DNA of 64,000 bases from Malus domestica (GCF_042453785.1 NC_091668.1:1557501-1621500), one strand, 5' to 3'; shown: positions 22,998 to 34,502, counted from the first letter of the stretch. Numbers and translations are program-made. Notes: a model not told the origin generated them from the sequence alone.

Positions 22998-25900
22998 CTA
23001 GCCAGTCTCACTCAATTGCAATGCTTCGTTTATGCCTCGGCACTTCCGCAGACCTGCTCTTATCGCCTTCAACATTTCGTTTACTCTGATGCCTTTCCTG
23101 CAAAAACCAAAGGCAACTTAACAAAACTTTTACTTAGGCTGCTGCTGTTGTTACTACGCAGAACTATGCAGGGCCTGTTGTTACTACATAGAACTAAGCG
23201 GGGTAGCTCCAATTATAACGAGCTTTATAGATTTTCATATGAAATAATCTATCAAGCAAAAACTTATTGACGAAAACCAATAGAGAAAAAGAGCAGAGAG
23301 AAACAGAAAAGAAGTTTAGACATAAAACTCAAGACGTTAGAAAGCATAGAAGATGATAGAGATGAACTTACAATACACTGACACCAACAATGGCAAGGGG
23401 TTGTGGATAGTCCTCAATATCTTTTTCCTTTTTGTCTTTACTCAGAAATATTGATGAACTCACATCTGCATTTCGACCTTCAGATGACGGTTGTTGAACT
23501 GCATCAATAATGCTTGTTTCTGACCCACAAGATGCGTTATCAATACCAAGTCTCATTATTTCTTCAGTCGAAGATGGAAGCCTGTCCTTTGCCTAAAATG
23601 CAGATATATACTGATATTAATCAAAAATGAAATTTAGGATATCAAAGTATCTCATAGAACAAGGTATTAGTGACAAGCAAAGAATAGTGATTAGAACCGG
23701 GAAGCATTTTCACGCCAGAAAACCAAACAAAAAGAGACGAACCTGGGGAAGGTCAATTTTATTGAACACCACTATGTATGGTCGTTCAAGGTAATCAGGA
23801 TTATACATTCGCAATTCCTGAAAATTATATAACAGCAGTTCACAGGCCAAACAACAGTTGGCTAAAATGGCAGTGAGGTATCTGTACTACAACAGCCAGC
23901 TAGAATGACACATGAATAAGGGCACACATACTTCCTTGACAGTTCTGTAGTCATTCACAGGATTCTCGGCTACTGCATCAACAATATGGACCAATAGCCG
24001 AGCCCGCCTCAGATGCCTCGAGAAATTGCGACCAGGACCATAAAGGAGGACAGAGTTTGAATTACGAGAGTTGGAGCTTTACAATAAGCGATAAACATGA
24101 TAACAAGCATTACCTTGCCGATATGAGCACCTTCAATAAGACCAGGCAAATCTGCAAAAGTTGCTTCAGAAGAAAACATCCCTGGCCCTAAACTTGGGTC
24201 GCCATCAAGGCGTCCAAGGTTTGGCATTAAGGTTGTGAAAGGATAATCGGCTATATCAGGTCTTGCAAGTGTAGTGGCGGCCAAAAGGGTTGATTTTCCA
24301 GCATTTGGAAGGCCCTGCAACAAGGGCAGGTAAATATTAGGAATATAAAGACCATACATATATCTATAAGTAGTCTTACTCCATTTCTTTCTCGTTGAAC
24401 CATGAAACACCAAAATATAAGGTTTTTCTCTTTGATTCAAGTCCAAATCAACTTGATCAAAATATGTATTACTCTCTTTAGATTGTAACTTGCAAAACTC
24501 TCTAGTTAGATTTCCCTTCTCATCGAAATTTGCTAACCAGTGTAAGGAACTGCTGAAGAATCACTACCATAACACCAATAGTTAGGAATCAGCTCAACTG
24601 TGTCAAATTTATTACAATACAGCAAATCAAAACTGGAAACTAAATCCGATTAAGTACAATCTGGTCTGACAGATTTTGTGCTCAACATGGTGCGATATTG
24701 TTTCTTTTTCGGAAAGCTAGGTACCAAGAATATTGCTACCACCAGTTCCATTAAAACCATGGGGATTTGATAATTGAACTTCTAAGACAGAACTTCAAAC
24801 AGAAAAATGAACCCCACAGAGAAATATACTTTAAAAAATATAGAGCACAGGAAAGCAATACTTACAACCAAACCAACATCAGCAACAACTCGTAGGATGA
24901 ATACCAAACTGATCTCCTCTCCCGGTTGACCAACTGCTAAAACCTGCAACAACTCGTAGAAACACGTTAGCACAACTGTACCTTACCACTATCATCTCTC
25001 ATCACATTTGTGGTCCGAGCCATCACCTTTTTCTTACTACGGTCTGGCGTTTCTACCAAGCTAATCAGCCACAAAAGCATTGACATGCAAGTTAGCTAAT
25101 CTGCCTAACAGCATTGACAAGTTATATGATACGAAGATTGAGGCTATCGTTCCAATTGCCAAAATTTCTCAATCTTTAAGAAGCATGGTGTCTCGCCCCT
25201 CCTTGTCCACCCCTCGCCACAAGAATTTCGTCCCTTGGCCGTTCTAGACCAGCCAACAACGTTCCTCGTTTACGCTTCACTACAGTACTTATATCACAAA
25301 AACATAAATTAAATTGACCATCCTACCACATTATCATCACCGATTATACCTTGAAGAAAAAACTCCCAATTCATTACATCCACAGCACGAAACAATAAAC
25401 AAACCGGGAGGCACGGAATACGCACAGACAGAGCAGAAAGTCCATTGTGCTACTGGGATGTCAAGGCCCCCATTGCAGCCACATTGCCACCGCGTTTCTC
25501 ATTGAACCTGCCTTTCGTATGAAATTCCAACAACGAATCCTTACCCTCATCCGCATAAATCACAACATCACCTCCATGGCCGCCCACGGGGAGAACAACG
25601 GCCACACCAAAATCCCTTTTCAGCAAGCTCTTCCTTCTCAGCTTCTCCTTCTCATGTTTCCCCTGCGGCGGCTTACTGGGAGGTCTCTGGTTCGGCATGG
25701 CGAGGACCGCGCCGTGGCCTCCGTCTCCTGAACGAACGGTGATGATCACCTGATCAAAGTACTTGTGGGGTTCCTTAATTAAAGTATTGGGTTTTTTGAG
25801 TAGAAGATAACCCCTTGGCTCTGGTGCTAATTCAGCAGCTTATTCCAAAAAATCTGACAATTTTCGAATTGTTCGAGTCCTGCTCTGTAAAACGCCATGG

Positions 25901-26110
25901 AAACTACTCGCGTGAGCAAATGAAGGTACAAATTACTGTCTGCTTAGTTGCTGCATTTAAGCGTTGAGAATTGGAGGAGAATATTTTACAGATTCATTGG
26001 GAAACCTCAACGTTCAGAGGATACCTTTGGGGGAAAGCGGTGCCATATAAGGAGGATTTGTGACGGAAGAGATAGGAAATTGACGGTGGCGGGGAGATGA
26101 GAGACGCCAT
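22998..26110 (-). pseudogene. Obg-family GTPase gene (OBGM-like), apparently broken
   Basis: Exons were recognised on the minus strand. An N-terminal targeting-like exon is at 26025-26110 (MASLISPPPS). The Obg glycine-rich domain is at about 25450-25884 (YFDQVIITVRSGDGGHG). Later pieces lie near 25150-25280 and at 24982-25060, 24866-24943, 24114-24314 (G1 [10 protein letters not shown]3 [11 protein letters not shown]), 23932-24039, 23743-23817 (G4 NKID), 23372-23592 and 22998-23097 (KGIRVNEML to stop). Obg proteins bind GTP and assist large ribosomal subunit assembly in organelles. Several lesions argue against function. A TAG follows ALTSQ where homologues read SQLHNG, and a one-base loss follows. 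There is an apparent TAA upstream in the same exon. The exon at 24039 lacks an AG acceptor. The C-terminal exons are otherwise well conserved, so decay looks recent or the sequence has errors. Confidence 0.8.
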
Positions 26111-26713
26111 ATCCGGATGGAGAAGCAGCGCGAGTGAGCGAGCAAGGGAGGGAGGGAGACAAACAGTCCAACGGACAAAGACGAGGTTACCTTTGCGGTA
26201 TTTCAAAAAGCCCAATTTTCGACACTGTCATTTACTATAGTCTGGTTTAATTTTTCTTCGTTAGTAATGAAGAGCTCCAAAGTTAGAATCTCCTATAATT
26301 TTCGACACGTGTTAATTTGTCATTTAATGTTACTGTGTCGTTACATTTTTCTTCACTTGTAATTAGGAGGTCTTAAAATCCCCAGCATGTTCGCAACGTG
26401 TAGATAAACTTTGGATCAATTTCAATAGATAGATTACACAAGTTTTGCAAATCTTAAAACAAGCACCATAACATATGCAAGCCCTGCATTAAAGCCTAAA
26501 GAAAAACCATTGGCACATACCCCATCCGAGCTTTCTACACGACCCACCAAGTTCACCTCCTTCGATTACTACTTCTAAACATGAAATAATGGATGACACA
26601 CCAAATCCACATGCGGGAATGCTGTCGGAAGCAAACTAGCCAAACTGTAGTATACGAGAACTCAGCGATCGCCAATCATCCCCATCTGGTGCTGCTCCAA
26701 AAGTTTCATACAT

Positions 26714-28439
26714 TTAGCTTCTAATAAAATCCTCCAAAGAAAATGGAGGATTCCCATTCTGCAAAAACCAAGTAATACTAAGTAACGCAATTTTGCAATG
26801 CACTACGCATTTCACTTATCCTATCACCTAATTACTTGTTCATCCTTCGTACGAGCATATCGCTTTAACATGGATAGTTTAGGCCTCTGCAATCCCAATA
26901 ATAGTATAGTACTTGGATATGGACCAAATAATCTAGTCAGTTTTGAAATGAGGATAAGCATCAAATTCTGCAAGGCTAACCAAAGTCGGATAGTGAAAGT
27001 CGGGCTTAAATTTTCCCAACTGCAGCCCGAGAGCTGAAATAAAAATAAAAATCAAGTGACTGCATGTTACCTTGACATTATCTTCAATCATACATTGTCT
27101 TACTACTGTTGTCTGTTGTATTAGTCTTTCCAATGCAGAGTAATCGGGCAGGTTTGAATGCCCTGAACCAGGAAACACAATAAAAACCAGTACATTAGCG
27201 ATTGTTTCAAATATAATCAAAGAAAATAAGGATATGATATTGGCACAGTATGGATATCTCTGCAAAAGATCGAAACAAATATGATACAAAGATGCAAGGA
27301 ATGTGGGAAACAAACCAAGAATCGCTTGATTCAAACTATCTGCGACTTCTTGCCGATGATCCAAGCTAAGCAAATGAAACACAGGAGACTTCTCCGGTTC
27401 GTCATAAGCAAGCAGAGCCATTAAATCCTGCAGCAATATCAAACTTGAGTTCCATACGGACATGAATAAACATACAAAAAACATACACATATACTTATAA
27501 AAGGAAACTTAAGAGTTTGAAGCATACTTCAAGCTTAGTAACGTATTTGTCCACCTTCCCAAAGGGGGCCAACTTGTTCTGGGCGAATTCCAAAGCTTCT
27601 GTGCTGCCAAAGAAATAAAGAATTAAAATAGCACAACGTGCACCACAAACAAGGTGTCATTGTAATTTTGCTCACCATTTTTTAGCGCAAACAAGTTCAA
27701 CAAAGTGCAGGCTCAGAAGGCCAAAATGCAAGTCTTTGTTTTTCTCCAGTAACTCAGGTGCCAGCTCTTCCGTCAGTTCAATCGCCTTCAGAGCATTCCC
27801 CTCCACTGCACATTGAAAAATCCCTGAAGACAACAAAACATACAATTAGCACCATCATCGATCAACCAATCCAAGATATCCCCAGTAACAGTTGTTTAGG
27901 GTCCGTTTGGAACTGCCACTCCTGCTCAAAAATAACCTTTCTTTTTTTTTCGTTTTGGAAACTGCTCATGAATACTTTTGCTATACTTTTCTATATTATA
28001 AACAGGTTGAAACCTTTACGCTTCCTAAACAAGCTTCTCTCGAAAACACTTCTGTGACCCAAAATCACTTTTAAGTTTTTCTAACCACCATAATCAAAAG
28101 CGCTTTTAGTTGGTAGCACATGCTTTTAGAATCCCAAAAACCAATCCCAACGGTCCCAAAACCATTCGATACAATGTGTTCAATCATTATATGACAGTAT
28201 TATATGACAGTAAACTCGACGTCGTTGCAAACCTACTTTTTCTTTTCTCCATATCCTCAACGCAGTCGGCAGGCTGCTTCGTCCCCGTCGAAGCAACAAA
28301 CGACTCCACAGTTTCTTTGTAGCAGTTATGCACAAGGTATGACAGAACAATACTGTTGATATCATTGTCATTGATAGCCTATCAATAAAACACCGAATGA
28401 AAATCCCCATTAAAAAAAAGATCAAATAAAGGATACATG

Positions 28440-28510
<71 letters not shown>

Positions 28511-28732
28511 CGAGTCCAACATCCCCAATTGGGCAAATGCAGCAAGCCCTAAATACAAAATCAACGAGTCAATATCTAAAATCGATGAAATTTAACACTA
28601 ATTGGGTAAGTATTGTGTAATCCTTGGGTTTTGAATTGCAATAAGACTATGGAAATTGCAATAATTTGGGAAATTAAGAACAGAAAACTGGAAACTTACA
28701 ACTTGATTGAAGTGACGAGGATCGACGTCCAT
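26714..28732 (-). CDS. LisH-CTLH (RanBPM-type, GID8-like) protein
   Basis: Seven exons on the minus strand (28700-28732, 28237-28378, 27676-27823, 27528-27603, 27316-27427, 27071-27162, 26714-26758) join in frame to 215 residues. The LisH motif follows MDVDPRHFNQVAINDNDINS (VLSYLVHNCYKETVESF). The CTLH segment follows (KRKRIFQCAVEGNALKAIEL), and then a CRA-type helical region (LLSLHFVELVCAKK, KLEDLMALLAYDEPEKSP). From memory it corresponds to Arabidopsis At1g06060, of 213 residues. Proteins with this architecture are scaffolds of GID/CTLH E3 ubiquitin ligase complexes; whether this small plant member joins that complex is inference. Intron 2 holds a hAT-like MITE. The first exon has 11 codons and the ATG fits homology. 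Confidence 0.92.
27897..28160. repeat. hAT-like MITE in a CTLH-gene intron
   Basis: The left end GGGTCCGTTTGGAACTGCC and the right end CCAATCCCAACGGTCCC form imperfect terminal inverted repeats. The interior has AAAACACTTCTG / AAAAGCGCTTTTAG stretches like those at 43128-43347 and 50620-50845, a common plant hAT-MITE style. It lies wholly within the second intron. Confidence 0.65.
28437..28507. repeat. (CATA)n and (AT)n microsatellite
   Basis: A CATA tetranucleotide run passes into two AT dinucleotide runs, within intron 1 of the CTLH gene. Open frames across it are repeat artefacts. Confidence 0.95.
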
Positions 28733-29395
28733 GATTCGCCGCGTTCTGAAATCCTGCGGTGCGGAATGAGGCTGCGGAGCGGAGGCGGGCGCGGCTGAGG
28801 AACGGAGAAAGAAAAGGGAGTTCCGTCTCGGTCCGACACGACGAACGATGTTACGTATCGGCTGGCGAATCCGAGTCAGTTCGAGTCACTGGAGAGAGTG
28901 ATCCGATCTCTATCTTTAATTCTCGACTTTATACCGCTATTCACTGTGTCTATAGGTTCTTGTACACGTGCCTTTACTAGGTTCTATAAATTGTGAGGAA
29001 AACGTGGGTCGACCTGCAAATAATGTCACGTTGTCATTTTTTTTTTCTTTTTATAAAAGAAGATAATTGGTAGTAAGTTACGGTTATTCATTCATTTTAT
29101 AAGCTAGACATTATAAAAGAAGAAAACTGCAATAATGTCACAAGTCTGGCTTCATGTCACATTGTCATTGACTTTCACTAATGTTTGATAGACCAAATTT
29201 TAAGATTACATTTGTATATCATGTGATATATCATTAATAAAAAAATAAACATGTTAATTGACATTTAAGTAATAACTTAATCATTAGTAATCATGTCATC
29301 TGATTTACAAAATATAGTTTAAATTGAGGGTCTCTCTAGCATTACCGGTAACCATGTGATCGAAGTATCGATACTATGATTTATTTTGTTGGTTT
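28733..29395. other. Upstream region of the CTLH gene
   Basis: The first 100-200 bases are GC-richer and purine-rich and likely contain the 5' leader of the minus-strand gene. A MITE copy (29185-29345) follows. No other gene was seen. Confidence 0.5.
29185..29345. repeat. Palindromic MITE, copy 2 of 2
   Basis: This is the reverse complement of the family at 20450-20635, sharing GACCAAATTTTAAGATTAC at one end, a central GACATTTAAGTAATAACTTA and a TTTAAATTGAGGGTC end. Confidence 0.65.
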
Positions 29396-30761
29396 TAGAT
29401 TTTTGGGTAAAAGACTGTTTACTACTTTCATGTTTCGTGGTTTTCAACATTTAGTACATCAAGTTTTTTTCGTCTCAAAGTCATACCTAAAGCGTAAATT
29501 TTGGAACAGTCTCATACATCCGTTAGTCAAACTGTTAAATTTGCCGTTAATTGTGACATGGCGCCCATGTGGACAATGACTGGGCGCCACGTGTCAGCCA
29601 CGTTTTTTCTTTTTTTTCGTTTTTCTTCTTTCTTTTTCTTCTTCTTCTTCCTCTTCCTCCGACTGCAACTTTTTTTTTTCTTCCTTCTTCTCCTTCTTCC
29701 TTCCTCCTTCTTCCTTCCCCTTCTTCTCCTTCTTCCTTCTTCTTCCTTCTCCCTTCTCATTCTCCTTCTCCTTCTCCTTCTCCTCCTTCTTCCTCCGAAT
29801 CTGGGGAAGTTTTTTTTTTTTTCCTCCTTCTTCCTTCTTCTTCTCCTTCTTCCTTCCTCATTCTTCTCCTTCTTCCTTCCTCCTTCCTCTTTCTTCCTTC
29901 TTCCTTCTTCCGAATCTGGGGAAGATGAAGGCTTCTTCCGAATCTAGGGAAGATAAAGGCTTCTTCCTTCTTCTTCCTCCGAATCTGGGGAAGATGAAGG
30001 TTTTTTTTTTTTTTGAGGAAGATGAAGAAGGAAGAAGGAAGAAGGAGAAGAAGGGGAAGGAAGAAGGAGGAAGGAAGAAGGAGGAAGAAGGAGGAGAAGA
30101 AGAAAAAGAAAGAAAAAAATTACAGTCGGAGGAAGAAGAAGAAAGAAGAAAAAAGAAGAAAAAAAAAAGCCGAATCTGGGTAGATTCTGAGGAAGAAGAA
30201 GAAGAAGAAGAAGAGGAAAGGAAGAAGGAGGAAGGAGAAAGAAGAAGGAGGAAGAAGGAAAAAAAAAACTTCCCCATATTTGGAGGAAGAAGAAGAAGGG
30301 GAAGGAGAAGGAGAAGAAGGAGAAGGAAGAAAGAGGAAGAAGGAGGAAGAAGAAGAAAGAAGAAAGAAAAAAAACTTCCCCAGATTCGAAGGAAGAAGAA
30401 AGAGAAGGAGAGGGGAGAAGGAAGAAGAAGGAAGAAGGAAGAAGGAGAAGAAGGGGAAGGAAGAAGGAGAAAGAGGAAGCAAAAAAAAAAAAGTTGTAGT
30501 CCAGGAAGAAGAAGAAGAAAAAGAAAAAGAAAGAAGAAAGAAGAAAAAAAAAAACATGGCTGACACATGGCGCCCAGTCATTGTCCACATGGGCGCCACG
30601 TCACAATTAATGGTAAATTTAACAGTTTGACTAACGGATGTATGAGACTGTCCCAAAATTTACACTTTAGGTATGACTCTGAGACGAAAAAAACTTGATG
30701 TACTAAATGTTGAAAACCATGAAACATGAGGGTAGTAAACAGTCTTTTACCCTAGATTTTT
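29396..30761. mobile_element. Foldback Mutator-like element, copy 2, with 9-bp target duplication
   Basis: The element proper is 29405-30752 (1348 bp). It starts GGGTAAAAGACTG and ends CAGTCTTTTACCC, with a perfect 9-bp direct repeat TAGATTTTT on both sides (29396-29404, 30753-30761). Terminal inverted repeats of about 195 bp match those of the element at 6872-7884. The interior is a giant imperfect inverted repeat: pyrimidine (CTT/CCT) on the left to about 29930, then purine (GAA/GGA) from about 30010. It is punctuated by GAATCTGGGGAAG-like motifs in one orientation and TTCCCCAGATTCG-like motifs in the other. It has no transposase. Long open frames on both strands come from trinucleotide bias and are not genes. 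Confidence 0.93.
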
Positions 30762-31103
30762 TTATTGTTTTTATTTTTACATAAGTGATACGTGGATTAG
30801 AAATTTGAACTCAACACCTAAAATATAAAATTGAGTATTCTTAATCGACAAAACTACAAATTTTTATGGAATAAATTCTAATGTTAACATGTAGCATTAG
30901 AGAAGGAGAAAGTTTAATCGGTGAGGGCAAAGAAATGCTCTTTACCAATTAAGTTGCACTGCCTAAATTTGAAATATTCAAAACAATTATTATTTCAATA
31001 TTTTTCTACTAACTAATGTGATGTATAACATAACAAAGTTCGTTGTATACAAAAGGTGGGATAATAGTTGGTTCTAGGGATGGGCAAAATACTCAGGGGT
31101 ATG

Positions 31104-31772
31104 AGTATTGTCACATCCCGGCCCGGGCCCCCACCACATCCCAGGCTCGACTCCGCCGTAGCACGATATTGTCCGCTTTGGGCCCCGACCACGCCATCAC
31201 GGTTTTGTTTCTAGGAACTCACACGAGAACTTCTCAGTGGGTCACCTATCCTGGGATTGCTCTCGCGCTAACTCGCTTAACTTCGGAGTTTCGATGGAAC
31301 CCGAAGCCAGTAAGCTCCCAAAAGGCCTCGTGCTAGGTAAAGATGGGAATATACATATAAGGCCTATAGGATCCACACCCCTGGGCGATGTGGGATCTTA
31401 CAATCCACCCCCTTTAGAGGCCCGACGTCCTCGTCGGCACACTTCCGCCCAGGGATTGGCTTTGATACCAAATTGTCACATCCTGGCCCGAGCCCCCACC
31501 ACATTTTGGGCTCAACTCCACCATAGCACGATATTGTCCGCTTTGGGCCCCGACCACGCCCTCACGATTTTGTTTCTGGGAACTTACACGAGAACTTCCC
31601 AGTGGGTCACCCATCATGGGATTGCTCTCGCGCGAACTCACTTAACTTCGGAGTTCCGATGGAACCCGAAGCCAGTGAGCTCCCCAAAGGCCTCGTGCTA
31701 GGTAGAGATGTGAATATACATATAAGGCTTACAGGATCCACATCCCTGGGCGATGTGGGATCTTACAAGTAT
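31104..31772 (-). mobile_element. Cassandra TRIM retroelement, structurally complete, nested in the hAT element
   Basis: Two direct terminal repeats of 294 bp (31109-31402 and 31474-31767) begin TGTCACATCC and end GGGATCTTACA. They flank a short core of about 71 bp. A 5-bp target duplication AGTAT lies on both sides (31104-31108, 31768-31772). Read on the minus strand, the core has a primer-binding site of the initiator tRNA-Met type (TGGTATCAAAGCC) and a purine tract. The terminal repeats carry the 5S-rRNA-like promoter block that defines Cassandra (CCCAGGATAGGTGACCCACT region). TRIMs are non-coding by nature, and this copy looks whole. The similarity of its two ends suggests a moderately young insertion, later than the hAT element that hosts it. 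Open frames here are not genes. Confidence 0.93.
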
Positions 31773-32099
31773 ACAATACTTGAATTCTTGATGTAGATGC
31801 TACATAGTTGGTTCTCATCCTCTAGAGATTACGAGTGTAATAAGAGCATCTGTCGACAAAATGATCACCCTAAGATGATCCTCTCATGGCTAACAAACCA
31901 TAAACCATTTATTTTAATAAAAGCACTTTTCTTAACAGTGATTATGAACATAAGTGCGTTTTGGATAGAAGCGAGCAACTGATCATTTACGCTTTTAATT
32001 TTTCCAGCAAAAGTTCAAGAATTGCATGTGTACACGATAGGGAAAGAGGCATGTGTGTTTTGATCAAAACTTTTCCGAGAAAAAAGGCGACAGGTACGA

Positions 32100-32870
32100 G
32101 GCATTCTTAGCTAAAAAATCTTTCCCTTTCTCTCTCCGTGAGAGACCTTCCTTCTGTGTGAGGGTTAATCTCATCGATTTGTGTGAGTGATTCCCGATCG
32201 AGTCCATTTCCGGTGTTGCCGATCCTAGCTCCGGCTGAGATTGGTGGGTTTTCTTTTGTTTCTTTCTCCTCTTCTTTCCGTTGTTTTCTTCCCTGGGTTT
32301 TTTGGCCGATCTGCCATATTCTCTCCCATTTGATGTCTCTCATCCATTTTCATCCAATTTCCCAGCTTCCGTCACCCTTTATCGCGATTTGTTGCGGTGT
32401 TTCAAGTTGGTGTGCTTTAATTTGGTGTTGGCACTGGGTCGGGTGTTCCTTGCACCCCCATCTTCTCTTTGTTGTCTGCTCTTGTTAGCAATGTTTCTCG
32501 TGGACTGCCATGAGCTTCTTTCACTTGGCTGCAGGTTCTCTAGGGTCTGTAGTTGTGATGGGCGTGAAGCTTGGAATTGGCTGCCGGTGTTGGTGAGGCG
32601 TGGCTTTGTTTGGAGACTGAATTTGACTGGATCGACATGTACTGCTGTTATTTTGGTGGTTGCAGCGGCAATATTGGCAGAGTTTGCGGCGACTCTGGTT
32701 GTTATCGTGTGTTCTTTGTTTTGGGCTCAACTTTTGGTTGGGCCTCTGTTGGTTGTTTGTGTTTTTCGTTCCTGGACCTCTATGTTGTAAATTTTGGGCC
32801 TCTATGTTGTAGTGTTTGTATTGTTTGTTATTGGTAATGTATGTTACCTTTGCTCCCAAAAAAAAAATAT
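32100..32870. other. GC-richer unidentified stretch inside the hAT element
   Basis: It begins with a CT-rich, leader-like sequence and ends CTTTGCTCCC followed by ten A. That resembles a short retroposed transcript or a non-LTR element remnant. The longest frame (32281-32790, 169 codons, plus strand) has hydrophobic low-complexity content and no motif that I recognise. No clear target duplication flanks it. It could be a captured host fragment or a LINE derivative. Confidence 0.35.
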
Positions 32871-33317
32871 ACAACTTCTACTTTGGAGACTATGGTCATA
32901 TTTCAGTTCGGGAGCTTATCTAACATACGAGGACACTTATATGGCCGTGACTGGAGAAGATATACTCCCATCAATCTCACTTGCTACACTCTTGTGCTTT
33001 ATGTATGTGTGTGTGTGTGTGTGTGTGTGTAGACATCATGGTCCCTCAACAATCCCTTCAAATTAACTTTACCAACTAATAAATGGGTAAACGGAAAAAA
33101 AAAGATAAATAGGTAAAAAATAGTTAAACGGTTACGGTTAAATGAGTACACAGTTATGGGTATGATTAATCGTTAATAAACGGTTATGGGTATAAGTATA
33201 ATCGTTTAGCCAATTACCCTACAGGTAAATGGTTACATGGGTAAAAACATAAACGGTTATGTATAAATAACCGTGGTTACTCGCCAATCATAACCATTGT
33301 CCATCCTTAGTTGGTTC

Positions 33318-34502
33318 ATCATTAATGTTCAGTTAATTTACAATTCACGCGATTATTTGCTACGAAGGTTTCATTTTTTACACTATTTTTACAATTTAAC
33401 TGGTATGAAATTCAAATGACAAACTAGCTCTTAGTATTACTATAAGAGATTCTGACTTCGAGTGCCTTCTCTTGAACCTAGCAAGTTGACATACCACTAT
33501 ATATATTATAGGTGTTACTAGCACAAATTGAATATTTCCCAAGAAACCACAAGCTTCAATCTAATAGAAATTTCTAGATCAAAATGAGGTTAATTGTAGA
33601 GTCCTTACATGTCATCGGTAGCAAGAAATTGAAGAAGTTGAGGTTTCATCATAAAACCAATGGGTAATATAGGGAATTGTCCAACTATTTATAAGCACAT
33701 GTAAGGTCACTTCTCTCATGCCCCCTCATGTGTGGCTAATTTTCAAGCCTAACAAGTGAACAATACAACTCGGGTGACGTGGAGTACGTGTGACCGTTAG
33801 GCTTTACATGTGAGACAACTTGCTCTGATACTAACTACTTATAAGTAGTTGTGAGGTCCATCCTCTCATCAACATGGGAAGTAAGTAACCCAACTACACA
33901 TGTAAGGTTTATCATCTCATCAATGTGTGACTCATTTTCAATATAAACGTCATATAAGTTACCTTTTTATGTCATATAAAAATGAGAGCAAGAAGCTAAA
34001 TCCAATTTTAGGAAAATTACATGGAATGAGTTTATCGTCCTGCTTCAAATGACATTACATTATCCGATTGAGAAAGCCACAATCATGATAAACTCGTTAC
34101 AAGGAAGTCCTTCCCCTAACTTAAGGTGTCGAATAATACTTTATCACGTGCAATCAATATTTAAAAAGTACTCGTACAACAAGTCTACTCGAAACAAGTT
34201 ACAATATGTCGTTACTTAGTCATTCTCATATTAATCCGAGCCGAGCTCGAGACCTCTTTCGACTAAGTGGAGACCTGATGCCGCTAACGAATGCCCCTCA
34301 TTACTGGTCCAACCGTATCACTACGAAGAGGGTCCCACTACAATCATACTTCATACCAAAAATGTCCAATTTTTAATGGTCTAGACCCTTGAAGAAACTT
34401 CCTCCAATTGGACAACGTCTATACAATACAAGTATACGGTCCTCCATACTTCTAGCTATACAAAGGCAACCAACAACCCCTCGAAACCCCAAACCCAGCA
34501 CA
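33318..34502. other. Spacer upstream of the XBCP3-like gene
   Basis: No gene was recognised. Short recurring motifs (CTTATAAG with ATGTAAGGT, and CTCTCATCAA with TGTG) near 33690-33960 suggest an old degraded repeat, but I could not bound it. The final 300 bases are mixed sequence and probably hold the promoter of the downstream gene. Confidence 0.4.

Larger units (their letters stand above)
31067..33317. mobile_element. hAT-type DNA transposon with nested insertions and perfect 8-bp target duplication
   Basis: The element proper is 31075-33309. The left end TAGGGATGGGCAA pairs with the right end TTGTCCATCCTTA (complement TAAGGATGGACAA), and both are flanked by GTTGGTTC (31067-31074 and 33310-33317). 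Eight-base duplications and this terminus style are typical of hAT elements. The right 200 bp carry repeated subterminal motifs such as GGTTATGGGTA and AACGGTTA, as expected of transposase-binding sites. No transposase was seen, so it is non-autonomous. A Cassandra TRIM sits 35 bases inside the left end. Between 32100 and 32870 is a GC-richer, transcribed-looking stretch of unknown origin ending in a run of ten A. Confidence 0.85.

Noticed and set aside
28441-28507. Possible CRISPR-like or satellite array
   Set aside because: It is a simple CATA/AT microsatellite; there are no spacers, and CRISPR arrays are not expected in plant nuclear DNA.
29501-30656. Several overlapping frames of 100-236 codons with Lys/Glu or Phe/Ser/Leu composition
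   Set aside because: Same cause: the purine/pyrimidine interior of the second foldback element. There is no domain, no start context and no codon preference.
31043-31796. Repeated proline-rich frames (97, 154 and 64 codons)
   Set aside because: These are the terminal repeats of Cassandra read as protein. The two frames resemble each other because the element's ends are direct repeats.
33680-33960. Possible solo long terminal repeat suggested by CTCTGATAC and recurring ATGTAAGGT motifs
   Set aside because: No matching ends or target duplication could be found, so it is not reported as an element.
34389-34502. Upstream in-frame ATG for the XBCP3-like protease
   Set aside because: It would place about 38 non-hydrophobic residues before the signal peptide. 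Homology and signal-peptide position favour 34503.
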